From the NCBI GenBank assembly GCA_964604825.1, contig CAZSAL010000002.1, positions 37,961-101,960 on the forward strand: 64,000 nt of DNA. Direction: 5' to 3'. Below are positions 51,890 to 60,084 of the stretch, one piece after another (position 1 is the first letter of the stretch; each line of letters opens with the position of its first letter). Below the pieces are notes generated by a model. That model worked only from the letters and a program-made list of their open reading frames with translations. It had not been told where the DNA came from and did no database searches. The position numbers and the translations under genes are program-made. The DNA comes from CAZSAL01 sp964604825. Lineage in GTDB: Bacteria; Elusimicrobiota; Elusimicrobia; 2-01-FULL-59-12.

Positions 51890-53713
51890 ATGTGCGGCAT
51901 CGTAGGATACATCGGTTCAAGAGAAGCTTCAGAAATCCTGGTTGAAGGCCTGCGCAGGCTCGAATACCGTGGATACGACTCTGCGGGCGTGGCTATTTTA
52001 AACGAACACGGTCTTGAGCGCAGGCGCAGCGCGGGCAAGCTTTCCGTTCTGGCGGAGCTGCTTCAGCAAAAACCCATCAAAGGAACCGTAGGCATAGGCC
52101 ACACCCGCTGGGCCACCCATGGCCGTCCTTCCGAAGAAAACGCCCATCCCCACACCTGCTGCAAGAACCGCATCGTCGTAGTGCATAACGGCATCATTGA
52201 GAACTATGTGGAACTGAAGAAAAAACTCCGGGATGAAGGGCATAAATTCGCCTCGGAAACGGATACCGAGGTCCTCGCTCACCTGATCGAGTCGGAAAAA
52301 GGAGACCTGCTTACCGCCGTGCGCCGTGCGCTGGGGAAGGTGCAGGGATCCTTCGCGCTGGGCGTGCTGGCTGCAAATGACCGGAAGCGTTTTGTGGCCG
52401 CACGCAAGGATTCGCCTCTGGTTATCGGGCTCGGGAAAAACGAGACTTTTCTCGCATCGGACGTCCCCGCCCTTCTGCCGCACACGCGCGAAGTGATTTT
52501 CCTTGAAGACGGCGACATCGCGGAGATTACTCCCGCAGGGGTGGCCATTTTTGACCTGCAGGGCAACCGGGTGGAACGGAGAACTCAGACAATTCTCTGG
52601 GACGCGGTCATGGCGGAGAAAGCAGGTTACAAGCACTTCATGCTCAAGGAGATTTTCGAGCAGCCGCAAACGGTTCAGGAAACCCTGCGCGGGCGTTATT
52701 CATTGGAAAGCTCGAGGATTGAACTTGATGAAGTCCTGCCTGAAAAAAAGGCTAAAAATATCCGCAAGGTAAGCCTGGTAGCCTGCGGCACGTCCCTCCA
52801 TGCCGCGCTCGTGGCCCGCTATTGGTTTGAGGAAATCGCCGGGATTCTATGCAGCCCGGAAATCGCCAGCGAATACCGCTATCGCCGTTCCGTGCCGGAA
52901 CCGGACACTCTTCTGGTGGCGATTACTCAGTCCGGCGAAACCGCGGACACGCTCGCCGCGCTGCGCAATTCCCGGGACAAGGGAATGCCGACGCTTGCGA
53001 TCTGCAACGCGGTCGGCTCCACGGTCACGCGGGACGCGGACCACACGCTTTATACCCATTGCGGCCCGGAAATCGGAGTGGCTTCTACCAAGGCTTTCAC
53101 CGGGCAGCTGGCGGCGTTGTTTCTTCTGGCGCTCTATATCGGGCAATGCCGAGGCACTTTAACGTCCGATAAAATTCGTCCCCTGCTTGAGGCGCTGACG
53201 CACGTGCCCGGCCAGATCAAGAATGCGCTTAATCAGGCGGATAAAATTGAGAAGGTTGCGCGCTCCCTTTTCCGGAAAACGAATTTTCTTTTTCTTGGCC
53301 GCCATTTGAATTATCCCATCGCGCTGGAGGGAGCCTTAAAGCTCAAAGAGATTTCCTACATTCATGCCGAAGGTTATCCCGCGGGCGAGATGAAACATGG
53401 GCCCATAGCCCTGATCGACGAGAACCTGCCGGTAGTCGCGCTGACTACGAATTCCTTCGTGCTGGACAAAATGCTTTCCAATATCCAGGAAGTGAAGGCC
53501 CGCGGGGGAGTGGTGGTCGCGGTCGCGAACGAGGGCGCCGCGGAAATTGCCCGGATAGCAGACTACGTGCTGACCGTGCCGCCCGTGCGCGAGGCGCTGA
53601 CGCCGCTTGTTTCCATCATTCCTTTGCAGCTCCTTGCTTACTACATTGCGGTCTTAAGGGGATGCGATGTGGACCAGCCGCGCAATCTTGCCAAAAGCGT
53701 GACAGTGGAATGA
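51890..53713 (+). CDS. glmS: Glutamine-fructose-6-phosphate aminotransferase (isomerizing)
   Basis: This 607-residue enzyme forms glucosamine-6-P from fructose-6-P and glutamine. The catalytic Cys follows Met (CGIVGYIGSREASEIL). The glutaminase half shows GIGHTRWATHGRPSEENAHP and VVHNGIIENY. Two SIS isomerase domains follow (VACGTSLHAALVARYWFEEI, AITQSGETADTLAALR, GPEIGVASTKAFTGQLAALF) and the end is DQPRNLAKSVTVE. It supplies the substrate of GlmM encoded two genes upstream. No glmS riboswitch is possible in the 7-bp gap before it. Confidence 0.96.
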   Translation: MCGIVGYIGSREASEILVEGLRRLEYRGYDSAGVAILNEHGLERRRSAGKLSVLAELLQQKPIKGTVGIGHTRWATHGRPSEENAHPHTCCKNRIVVVHNGIIENYVELKKKLRDEGHKFASETDTEVLAHLIESEKGDLLTAVRRALGKVQGSFALGVLAANDRKRFVAARKDSPLVIGLGKNETFLASDVPALLPHTREVIFLEDGDIAEITPAGVAIFDLQGNRVERRTQTILWDAVMAEKAGYKHFMLKEIFEQPQTVQETLRGRYSLESSRIELDEVLPEKKAKNIRKVSLVACGTSLHAALVARYWFEEIAGILCSPEIASEYRYRRSVPEPDTLLVAITQSGETADTLAALRNSRDKGMPTLAICNAVGSTVTRDADHTLYTHCGPEIGVASTKAFTGQLAALFLLALYIGQCRGTLTSDKIRPLLEALTHVPGQIKNALNQADKIEKVARSLFRKTNFLFLGRHLNYPIALEGALKLKEISYIHAEGYPAGEMKHGPIALIDENLPVVALTTNSFVLDKMLSNIQEVKARGGVVVAVANEGAAEIARIADYVLTVPPVREALTPLVSIIPLQLLAYYIAVLRGCDVDQPRNLAKSVTVE

Positions 53714-53735
53714 AAAACCTGCGGTACTCCTCCTG

Positions 53736-53812
53736 TGGCGTCGTCCCGGCAGGTCGTAGGCCGGGACCCAGTTCCTCAACGATGGACCCCGGCCAACGGA
53801 TCGCCGGGGCGA
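53736..53812. repeat. Twin-hairpin intergenic element
   Basis: GTCCCGGC/GCCGGGAC (53743-53767) and CCCCGGC/GCCGGGG (53777-53799) form two perfect hairpins within the 129-bp gap between glmS and acpS. The outer words GTCGTC and GGGCGAC are also nearly complementary. It looks like another small mobile palindrome family. Confidence 0.65.
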
Positions 53813-53842
53813 CATCAGAGGCGAACGGGCTTACTCGCTATT

Positions 53843-54196
53843 ATGTTTGAAATCGGCGTTGACATCGTGGAGATCGACCGTATTGGGGCGCAAATGGATA
53901 ACGCCCGCTTCCTGCAGAAAGTTTTCACCCCTCACGAGATAACATATTGCCGCGCCCGCAAAAACTCGGCACAACATTTTGCCGTGCGGTTCGCGGCCAA
54001 GGAAGCGGTTTGGAAGGCGGTAGGCGAGAAAAAGCTGCTGCACCGCGACATCCAGGTGCGCAACCGGCCTTCCGGCAAGCCGGAGGTGGTATTCCCCGGC
54101 AAATTTAAAAAACTGGCGCGGCGGGTTTCCATTTCACTTTCGCACGGCCGCCATTACGCGGTGGCCATGGCAATCTTCCAGCCTGACGGAAAATGA
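53843..54196 (+). CDS. acpS: Holo-[acyl-carrier-protein] synthase
   Basis: This 117-residue phosphopantetheinyl transferase has the family start MFEIGVDIVEIDRI (Asp ligand) at ATG 53843 and the second metal motif RFAAKEAVWKAVGE. It continues with LSHGRHYAVAMA. An upstream in-frame ATG at 53735 is inside the palindromic element and is rejected. The gene overlaps the next by 4 bp. Acp activation links it to lipid synthesis. Confidence 0.93.
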   Translation: MFEIGVDIVEIDRIGAQMDNARFLQKVFTPHEITYCRARKNSAQHFAVRFAAKEAVWKAVGEKKLLHRDIQVRNRPSGKPEVVFPGKFKKLARRVSISLSHGRHYAVAMAIFQPDGK

Positions 54197-55065
54197 AACC
54201 GGATTTTCTCACCGCTTCTTCCATAAAAAAAATGATTCCCTCCCGTACGCGGGACAGCCACAAAGGGAAAAACGGCCATGTCCTGATTGTAGCGGGCAGC
54301 CGCGGAATGAGCGGCGCGGCGGTACTCTCCGCTCTGGGCGCGCTGCGAATTGGAGCAGGCCTGGTAACAGTCGCCATGCCGGAAAGCGAACGCGCCGTGC
54401 TGACGCGAATTGTCCCGGAAGCGCTCAGCCTGCCTTTGCCTGAATCATCCAAAGGCGCTGTCGCGGCCGGCAGCCTGAATATCGTCAACAGTTACATTGA
54501 ACGCCGCCGCATCAATGCGGCTGCCGTGGGCCCGGGACTCTCCGTTGCTCCGGCGATCGGCGCTTTAATCAAAAAGATTTTGCGCACGTGGAAGCTGCCG
54601 CTGGTTCTGGATGCGGATGGCCTGAACAACGTCGCGGCATCTGATCTTAAAGGATATCCGGCCCTCATAATCACGCCTCATCCGGTGGAACTTTCCCGTC
54701 TTATTAAGGAAGACCCCAGGGTTGTTCAGGCGGATCGCAGTGGGGTTGCGGAAAACACCGCGCGCAAATACGGGCTGACCTGCGTACTGAAAGGCTTTCA
54801 AACCGTTATTTCGGACAAAACCCGCACGCGAATAAACCCCACAGGAACACCGGCAATGGCAACCGGCGGCATGGGCGATGTGCTGACAGGCATGATTGCC
54901 GGGCTTCTCGCGCAGGGCCTCAAGCCCTGGGAAGCCGCCTGCTCCGGAGTTTACCTTCACGGCCTGGCAGGCGAACTGGCAGCCGTTGCCGACAGAGGAA
55001 TCCTTGCCCGCGACGTTGCCGCCGCCGTACCTCAGGCTCTCCGCAGGATTGGAAAAACTCTTTAG
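54193..55065 (+). CDS. nnrD: ADP-dependent (S)-NAD(P)H-hydrate dehydratase
   Basis: This 290-residue ribokinase-fold enzyme repairs hydrated NAD(P)H. It shows KGKNGHVLIVAGSRGMSGAA near the start, VLDADGLNN, the nucleotide motif ATGGMGDVLTGMIAGLLAQG and YLHGLAGELAA. The epimerase domain NnrE often fused to its N-terminus is missing and not seen in this window. Its start overlaps acpS by 4 bp. The last codons and stop lie in a 16-bp piece identical to one end of the MITE-like element at 59578. Confidence 0.92.
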   Translation: MKPDFLTASSIKKMIPSRTRDSHKGKNGHVLIVAGSRGMSGAAVLSALGALRIGAGLVTVAMPESERAVLTRIVPEALSLPLPESSKGAVAAGSLNIVNSYIERRRINAAAVGPGLSVAPAIGALIKKILRTWKLPLVLDADGLNNVAASDLKGYPALIITPHPVELSRLIKEDPRVVQADRSGVAENTARKYGLTCVLKGFQTVISDKTRTRINPTGTPAMATGGMGDVLTGMIAGLLAQGLKPWEAACSGVYLHGLAGELAAVADRGILARDVAAAVPQALRRIGKTL

Positions 55066-55073
55066 TTGAGCGG
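55058..55073. repeat. MITE-end fragment at the nnrD stop codon
   Basis: CTCTTTAGTTGAGCGG here equals the reverse complement of 59768-59783. The nnrD stop codon TAG falls within it. Confidence 0.55.
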
Positions 55074-55121
55074 GCGCGGCAGTTCTACAACGGCTCATCC
55101 GCTCCCTCAATGAGAGCGTTC

Positions 55122-55151
55122 TTGACCTCCCGGATTACGCGGGGCTATAAT
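55122..55151 (+). promoter_or_regulatory. Strong sigma-70 type promoter before the ParB-like gene
   Basis: TTGACC (55122-55127) and TATAAT (55146-55151) are spaced by 18 bp, near consensus. TGGAGG lies about 43 nt downstream of the -10 hexamer, shortly before the ATG at 55194. It marks the start of the accessory island. Confidence 0.7.
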
Positions 55152-55193
55152 CCAACCGTTTCAGCTTCCTAAACCACTTCCCTGGAGGTTTCA

Positions 55194-56612
55194 ATGCGCA
55201 CCCATCCGATCGCACTGCTGCCATCCCGGTTCGAATACATTCCCTTAAACCTGATTGATCTTCACCCATTGGCCCGGCAGCACAGCCAGAAAGGGATCGC
55301 TTCTCTCCAGAAAAGCATGAGCCAGAAAGGACAACTCCAGAACATAGTGGTTTGCCCCAGCAAAGACGGCAGGTATGAAGTGATTGCCGGTGCAGGCCGC
55401 GTGAGTCAGGCTTTGTCCGGTAAATGGGAAAAGATTTACTGCAGCATCCGGGAGGGCCTGACCGAAGTCCAGAAGCTTCAGGTTATGCTTTCGGAAAACG
55501 ATGCCCGTGAAGCGGAAAACCCTATCCACAAAGGGATGGTCTACCAGGCCATGATGGATGCCGGAAAACTTACCCAGGAGGAACTGGCCAAAGAGGAGGA
55601 GATCAGCCAGCAAACCCTCCAAGAATATGTAAGCTTGCGCGGCTTGCCGGAAGCTCTACGGGAAAATACCGCTCGAGCGGTAAATCTGGGATTGAAGCAT
55701 TATTTGCAGATTTTAAGGCTAAAAACCCCAGAAGAACGGGTAGAAATGGCTGAAAAGGCCGAAAAAGAGGAGTTGACGGTCAAGGAACTTACTGCGGAAG
55801 TCAATAAAAGGCTTGGGAAGAAAGCCGCAAATCCCCCTTCGTCCCCCTTTCCCAAAAGGGGAAAAAAGGGTGATTTTGCTGTCCCGGACCCGCTGGCTGA
55901 TTTCTGGCCAGGGGTGCGGATGGCGGACATGGGGTTCTGGAAGGTGGATTTCGGGACTCAACGATTTGGGGGAGGAAAAGGACCACAGTTGCCATCCTGG
56001 ACGATCCATGTTGCCCGTAACGGATCAGGCGATAAGGCTTATCTGGGGCAGTGGTTCCGCAAGATGGCGGAAGCCATCGACCCGGCAGAGAAACAGCATC
56101 CCTCACCCCGCCCCTTGAAGGGAGAGGGATGCGCGGAGCGACTGGTGAGGGATGGTTCTCCTGTCGTTCCGGTCGGTCAAGAGGCGGCAAAGAAGTACCG
56201 CATCGGACGGGCTTTCGGCATCCATCCCGCTTCGGAAGCCTACGATCCTTCTTCCCACGACCATGGTGCGGATGCCCGGATTCCGGCTACTCCGCAAGAC
56301 CGGGCGGAGCTCGAAGCTTTGGTTCCGCAGGGCCCCGCAGCGGTGTACCGCTGGTTTTTTGGCCCGAAGAGCCGGAGCGCTGCCTGGCTGGAAGGGATGA
56401 CCTGGGCGGATCTGCAATTCCCGTCCGATGCCAGGGGGGCCATTAACCGCGTTCTCGCTTGCATCGAGGGGGACCGCAAGTCGGATGCCATTATCAATAG
56501 CAAGAAGGCATCCCAACCTAAACCGCAGCCATCGGCCCCGGCCGAGCCCCCGCTCGATCCGGAGCTTGCGGCGATGCTTGAGCGAAGGCTCGCGAAAAGG
56601 AGGCTGCCATGA
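55194..56612 (+). CDS. ParB/Srx-domain protein with in-frame repeat inserts
   Basis: This 472-residue protein starts after TGGAGG. Residues 15-120 are a ParB-N/sulfiredoxin-like domain (HPLARQHSQKGIASLQKSMS, YEVIAGAGRVSQAL, VMLSENDAREAENPIHKG). Residues about 120-145 are an HTH (LAKEEEISQQTLQEYVSLRG). Helices follow to about 205. The C-terminal 250 residues have no family I know and contain WTIHVARNGSGDKAYLGQWF and a Pro/Ala linker near 440. Two Pro/Gly-rich inserts (about 213-226 and 300-322) come from palindromic repeats. The partner ParA is absent, so plasmid-style partition is doubtful; it may be a regulator or island maintenance protein. It overlaps the next gene by 4 bp. Confidence 0.75.
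   Translation: MRTHPIALLPSRFEYIPLNLIDLHPLARQHSQKGIASLQKSMSQKGQLQNIVVCPSKDGRYEVIAGAGRVSQALSGKWEKIYCSIREGLTEVQKLQVMLSENDAREAENPIHKGMVYQAMMDAGKLTQEELAKEEEISQQTLQEYVSLRGLPEALRENTARAVNLGLKHYLQILRLKTPEERVEMAEKAEKEELTVKELTAEVNKRLGKKAANPPSSPFPKRGKKGDFAVPDPLADFWPGVRMADMGFWKVDFGTQRFGGGKGPQLPSWTIHVARNGSGDKAYLGQWFRKMAEAIDPAEKQHPSPRPLKGEGCAERLVRDGSPVVPVGQEAAKKYRIGRAFGIHPASEAYDPSSHDHGADARIPATPQDRAELEALVPQGPAAVYRWFFGPKSRSAAWLEGMTWADLQFPSDARGAINRVLACIEGDRKSDAIINSKKASQPKPQPSAPAEPPLDPELAAMLERRLAKRRLP
55831..55877. repeat. Palindromic repeat in ParB-like gene (first)
   Basis: CCCCCTTTCCC and AAAAGGGGAAAAAAGGG form an imperfect hairpin; it encodes PPSSPFPKRGKKGDF in frame between the helical domain and the C-terminal domain. 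Confidence 0.6.
56097..56154. repeat. Palindromic repeat in ParB-like gene (second)
   Basis: The 58-bp element has perfect 11-bp ends, CATCCCTCACC (56097-56107) and GGTGAGGGATG (56144-56154), around the GAAGGGAGAGGG core also seen at the pdxJ 3' end. It encodes PSPRPLKGEGCAERLVRDG in frame. Confidence 0.75.
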
Positions 56613-57298
56613 ACGCCGAGTCCAAGGCCGCGCCGCTTTCGCCCTATCTGAGGCTGATGGTGGAGGAAAGAGTGCTGACGGTGGGAGTCGCCGAGGTCGC
56701 AAACCGGTTGAAATCGAAAGAACGGCAGGAACAGGCCGTTGAACAATGGGAGACTCAAGGCATTGCGACCATGGAAAAAGTTGTCTCGCGTTTTGAAGGA
56801 AAACCGTCCTGGCGGGTCAAGTTGTTCTGGGCCGCCGTCATCCTGTTCGGTTGCTGGCGCTTCTCCTCAACTTTCCGGGATGTTGTGTCCTGGCCTTACC
56901 GGAACTGGCGCGCGAATGTGGCCGCCGAGGCTGCTGCCGAGACCGCGGAGCGAGTATCCGCCGAGACCGCGGAGGTGATCCGTGAAGAGATGTTCGCTCC
57001 GAAGAATTTCGATTGGACCCTTCACTTTCCCCGCTTTACCGCCTTCGGCTTTTCGAAAAAGGATGGATTTAATCTGGCGTGGGATAATTTTGGGCAGGGG
57101 TGGCGCTATAACCTTTATTGCGCTGCGCCCGATGATTTCAGCCACTACCTGCTGATTCCTCCAGGGCGGATCGCGATAACGGACGTAAACTGGAAGCCGT
57201 CCCACCCGGATGGCGTTTACCGTTTCGTCGTCACCGCCGTCGATAAAAATGGCCGGGAGAGCGCGTATTCCGATCCCGTCCGGATCGCGGCGCAGTGA
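56609..57298 (+). CDS. Single-pass membrane protein with fibronectin-III-like C-terminal domain
   Basis: This 229-residue protein begins with ATGA overlapping the ParB-like stop. Residues 1-65 are charged and helical, 70-90 a membrane helix (VKLFWAAVILFGCW), 105-130 a short Ala/Glu repeat helix (two AETAE units), and 140-229 a beta domain ending in GVYRFVVTAVDKNGRESAYS, the usual close of a fibronectin-type module. 248 bp of this gene recur downstream of the RloAB pair. I do not recognise a named family. Confidence 0.7.
   Translation: MNAESKAAPLSPYLRLMVEERVLTVGVAEVANRLKSKERQEQAVEQWETQGIATMEKVVSRFEGKPSWRVKLFWAAVILFGCWRFSSTFRDVVSWPYRNWRANVAAEAAAETAERVSAETAEVIREEMFAPKNFDWTLHFPRFTAFGFSKKDGFNLAWDNFGQGWRYNLYCAAPDDFSHYLLIPPGRIAITDVNWKPSHPDGVYRFVVTAVDKNGRESAYSDPVRIAAQ
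56698..56945. repeat. Direct repeat copy 1 (248 bp) within the membrane-protein gene
   Basis: Identical to 59331-59578 apart from one base (C versus T near 56737/59370). The offset is 2633 bp. It flanks the RloA/RloB pair on the left. Confidence 0.9.
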
Positions 57299-57393
57299 CG
57301 CCTCAAAGATTTATTACAATTTAACGATAAAATCTCAAATCTATTTAAAATCTCGCAAAAAGTGTTACGATATATATGAAATAGGAGGAAAAT
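57299..57393. promoter_or_regulatory. AT-rich upstream region of rloA
   Basis: This 95-bp gap is clearly AT-richer than its surroundings and ends in AGGAGGAAAATATG, a strong ribosome binding site. TACGATATAT at about 57366-57375 could serve as a -10 region, but no clear -35 stands out. The composition fits acquired DNA. Confidence 0.4.
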
Positions 57394-58638
57394 ATGCTTA
57401 TAAAATTCACCATTGAAAATTTCTCTTCGTTCAAAGACAGAGTCACTCTCAGTATGGAGAAAACCTCCCTCTCCGAATATTTGGAAACTCATGTTTTTAA
57501 AACGGATGACGACGGACCGACTCTTCTAAAAAGCGCAGGTGTTTTTGGCCCGAACGCGAGCGGGAAAAGCAATTTGCTGTGGGCATTGAGAGTGATGCGC
57601 AATATGGTCGTGAATTCCGCTAAAGGTCAAGAAGGGGATCCCATTGGTGTTATTAATTTTGAACTGAATACGGTAACGGAAAAAAAACCGTCTTATTTTG
57701 AAATCCAATTCCGGCAGGCCGGTACGACGTATCGATATGGTTTCGAGGCAGATAAAGAACGCGTGCATCGCGAATGGCTGTACGGAACGCCTAATGTAAA
57801 AGAAGTGGAGTTCTTTAACAGAGAGGGACAAGAAATTACGTTAAGTTCCTACTTCAAAGGTGAAGGTGCTCTTAAGAACATGGCAAGGAGTAACGCCCTG
57901 TTTCTGTCTGTCGCGGCACAGCTCAATGCCCCAACGGCAAAAGAGCTCATGGCTTGGTTCCGATCAGTTCGAGTTATTCGGAATCGCAAGAGAACGGAGG
58001 GAATGCTTCAGGATGACCTGAGTAGGTCTGACATCGTACAGTTTCTTAAAGCCGCCGACATTGGCATACTCGGCGTTGAGATAGAGGAAAAAATACTGAG
58101 AGAAAGTGATTTGCCGACAGATATGTCGGAAAGTGAGAGACAGCGCTTGTTGAAAGATCCCAAAATCATCAATATCTACATGACGCATGCCAAGTACGAC
58201 GGAAAGGGGAACATCGCGGGACAGGCAAAATTTCCTCAATCCTACGAGTCTGAGGGAACGGATGCGCTTTTTGATATGTTCGGGGCAATCAAGCAAACCA
58301 TCGAGACTGGCGGGGTGCTGATTGCGGATGAAATTGAGGCCCATTTGCACCCCGAAATAACGGAATTTGTATTGAAGCAATTCCACAATGCGGACAATAA
58401 GCATGCTCAGCTTATTTTCGCGACGCACTATCCGGATCTCATGGGGTTATTGCGCAGAGATCAAATCTGGTTTACTGAAAAAGATAAATTTGGCGCATCC
58501 CAGTTGTTTTCGCTGGCTGACTTTGAGGAACCCCCTCGTAAAGATGCCTCGCTGGCTAAGCGCTATAGGATTGGGAAATTTGGAGCCATTCCAAATGTAG
58601 ATGATTTTTTTTTCTTGGGACCCAAGAGTAATGGATAG
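57394..58638 (+). CDS. rloA: RloA-like AAA/ABC-type ATPase
   Basis: This 414-residue ATPase has an N-terminal FTIENFSSFKDRVTLSM strand-turn typical of OLD/RloA/AAA_21 ATPases. Walker A is GVFGPNASGKSNLLWALR near 51, Walker B GGVLIADEIEAHLHPEITEF near 305-320 and the H-loop LIFATHYPDLMG near 345. The ABC-like signature region was not located with certainty. Codon use is A-richer than in the neighbours. It is followed by RloB with an 8-bp overlap. RloA was first described as a gene linked to restriction loci in Campylobacter; the pair is related in plan to ATPase plus TOPRIM defence systems such as PARIS. Confidence 0.85.
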   Translation: MLIKFTIENFSSFKDRVTLSMEKTSLSEYLETHVFKTDDDGPTLLKSAGVFGPNASGKSNLLWALRVMRNMVVNSAKGQEGDPIGVINFELNTVTEKKPSYFEIQFRQAGTTYRYGFEADKERVHREWLYGTPNVKEVEFFNREGQEITLSSYFKGEGALKNMARSNALFLSVAAQLNAPTAKELMAWFRSVRVIRNRKRTEGMLQDDLSRSDIVQFLKAADIGILGVEIEEKILRESDLPTDMSESERQRLLKDPKIINIYMTHAKYDGKGNIAGQAKFPQSYESEGTDALFDMFGAIKQTIETGGVLIADEIEAHLHPEITEFVLKQFHNADNKHAQLIFATHYPDLMGLLRRDQIWFTEKDKFGASQLFSLADFEEPPRKDASLAKRYRIGKFGAIPNVDDFFFLGPKSNG

Positions 58639-59269
58639 AGAGAAATATCTTATTGATCGTGGGGGGCGAACAACAGTTCCTCGCTCCGAAAGAAGAATTA
58701 TCCTGATCCTGTGTGAAGGAGAAAAAACGGAGCCCAACTATTTTAAATGTTTCCGATACGACGCTCAAAAAGCATTTGTATCTGTAAAAAAGTCAGAGTA
58801 TACAAATGCCAAAGGCATCGTTACCGAGGCTGTTGAGAGAATGAGAGGCGGGGATTATGAAGCTGTATGGTGTGTGTTCGATAAGGATAATAATTCCCCG
58901 CAGGATTTTAACCAGGCCGTTCAAACAGCGAAAGACAAAGGGATCGGGTGCGCTTACTCCAATGAATGTATAGAGCTTTGGTTCGTTCAACATTTCCAGC
59001 ACATTGAATCGGCGTTGCCAAGACACGGCGGCGGTTCTTATGAGGATATCCTTGACCGGAAACTTGAAGAGCTGAAGAAAGGCAAGTATGAAAAAAACCG
59101 GAAAGACATGTACGACATACTTTTCACAAAGCAGACTGACGCGATCAGAAACGCAAAAAATCTTATTCAAGGCTATCTCAATCGCTCCCCGATTCCTACG
59201 CTAAGCCAGCAGAATCCCGTCACAACCGTTCATCTTCTCGTCGAAATGCTTAATAACCTTCCCCAGTGA
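58631..59269 (+). CDS. rloB: RloB-family TOPRIM protein
   Basis: This 212-residue protein starts at ATG 58631, overlapping the rloA stop by 8 bp; an in-frame ATG at 58601 lies deeper in rloA. RloB/TOPRIM features are IILILCEGEKTEPNYFKCF (catalytic Glu near 30), VWCVFDKDNN (DxD near 82) and YSNECIELWFVQHF, the family's ELW-HF motif. It is probably a nuclease or nucleotidyl-modifying effector held in check by the ATPase. The gene ends 61 bp before the second direct repeat. Confidence 0.86.
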   Translation: MDREKYLIDRGGRTTVPRSERRIILILCEGEKTEPNYFKCFRYDAQKAFVSVKKSEYTNAKGIVTEAVERMRGGDYEAVWCVFDKDNNSPQDFNQAVQTAKDKGIGCAYSNECIELWFVQHFQHIESALPRHGGGSYEDILDRKLEELKKGKYEKNRKDMYDILFTKQTDAIRNAKNLIQGYLNRSPIPTLSQQNPVTTVHLLVEMLNNLPQ

Positions 59270-59330
59270 TGCGGGAATACTGTCACAAAAACGATAAGAG
59301 GCCGGTGACGGGCCCCTGACCGACGCTCGG

Positions 59331-59578
59331 CGCAAACCGGTTGAAATCGAAAGAACGGCAGGAACAGGCTGTTGAACAATGGGAGACTCAAGGCATTGCG
59401 ACCATGGAAAAAGTTGTCTCGCGTTTTGAAGGAAAACCGTCCTGGCGGGTCAAGTTGTTCTGGGCCGCCGTCATCCTGTTCGGTTGCTGGCGCTTCTCCT
59501 CAACTTTCCGGGATGTTGTGTCCTGGCCTTACCGGAACTGGCGCGCGAATGTGGCCGCCGAGGCTGCTGCCGAGACCG
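59331..59578 (+). pseudogene. Partial duplicate of the membrane-protein gene (direct repeat copy 2)
   Basis: The 248 bp match 56698-56945 with one mismatch and cover residues about 30-112 of that protein. It has no own ribosome binding site or full-length frame. The homology stops exactly where the MITE-like element begins. It looks like a broken copy left by the event that brought in RloAB. Confidence 0.85.
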
Positions 59579-59788
59579 AATCTCTTTTAGTTGTAAGGCG
59601 GGGTTTCTCTCAAGAACTCCCTCTCCCCCAAGACGTCTGTGGGGAGAGGGCGGGGGTGAGGGGATTATCGACGAAGACTGATTTTGAGCAGGCCCCTCAT
59701 CCGACCCTGCCGGGTCGGCCTCTCCCCCGGACGGGGGCGAGGCAGTTAACGGGTTCCGTCGCACTCGCCGCTCAACTAAAGAGATTCC
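59578..59788. mobile_element. MITE-like element, 211 bp, with 15-16 bp terminal inverted repeats
   Basis: The left end is GAATCTCTTTTAGTTG (59578-59593) and the right end CAACTAAAGAGATTCC (59773-59788), its complement except for one T. Inside are hairpins CCCTCTCCCC/GGGGAGAGGG near 59626-59650 and CTCCCCC/GGGGGCGAGG near 59721-59742, plus GACCC/GGGTC. It has no coding capacity. A 16-bp fragment of its right end also sits at the nnrD stop (55058-55073). No clear target-site duplication is visible. Confidence 0.7.
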
Positions 59789-59813
59789 CTCGACCTCCTG
59801 CTTTGATCATCCA

Positions 59814-59860
59814 TTGAAAACGCGTTATTTGTGTATTATAATGTGTATTAGAGGTGTATA
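59814..59860 (+). promoter_or_regulatory. Promoter and likely operator of the toxin-antitoxin operon
   Basis: TTGAAA (59814-59819) and TATAAT (59837-59842) are spaced by 17 bp. Three direct repeats GTGTATTA (59831-59838), GTGTATTA (59843-59850) and GTGTATA (59854-59860) step at 12 and 11 bp across the -10 region and start codon. That is the usual place and layout of an operator bound by ribbon-helix-helix antitoxin dimers. Confidence 0.65.
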
Positions 59861-60084
59861 TGAATACACTGCGAATGAACATCACTTTGCCGTTTGATCT
59901 GGGGATGAAGCTCAAGAAAACCCGGAATCGGAGCGCTTTTATCGCGGATTCGGTTCGCGAGAAATTGGAGCGCGAGGAGCGCGAGCGGTTCGTCAAGGAA
60001 CTGCAGGCGGCCTACGCGCAAAGCAGTTCGGATGAAAAAGCGCTCAATGAAGACTGGGATGCCGCCAGCGGAGACCATTGGTGA
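59860..60084 (+). CDS. Ribbon-helix-helix antitoxin
   Basis: The ATG at 59860 gives 74 residues; a GTG two codons earlier is possible. The strand MNTLRMNITLPFDLGMKLKK and helices with NRSAFIADSVREKLE form a ribbon-helix-helix DNA-binding domain. The acidic tail ends in ALNEDWDAASGDHW, a typical flexible toxin-binding arm of MazE-like antitoxins. It precedes the MazF-family toxin by 55 bp and probably represses its own promoter. Confidence 0.82.
   Translation: MNTLRMNITLPFDLGMKLKKTRNRSAFIADSVREKLEREERERFVKELQAAYAQSSSDEKALNEDWDAASGDHW

Noticed and set aside
55194..56612. Plasmid or chromosome partition locus (parAB) or replication origin
   Set aside because: No ParA gene, no parS-like 16-mer palindrome and no DnaA-box cluster were seen; the ParB-type domain also occurs in many non-partition proteins.
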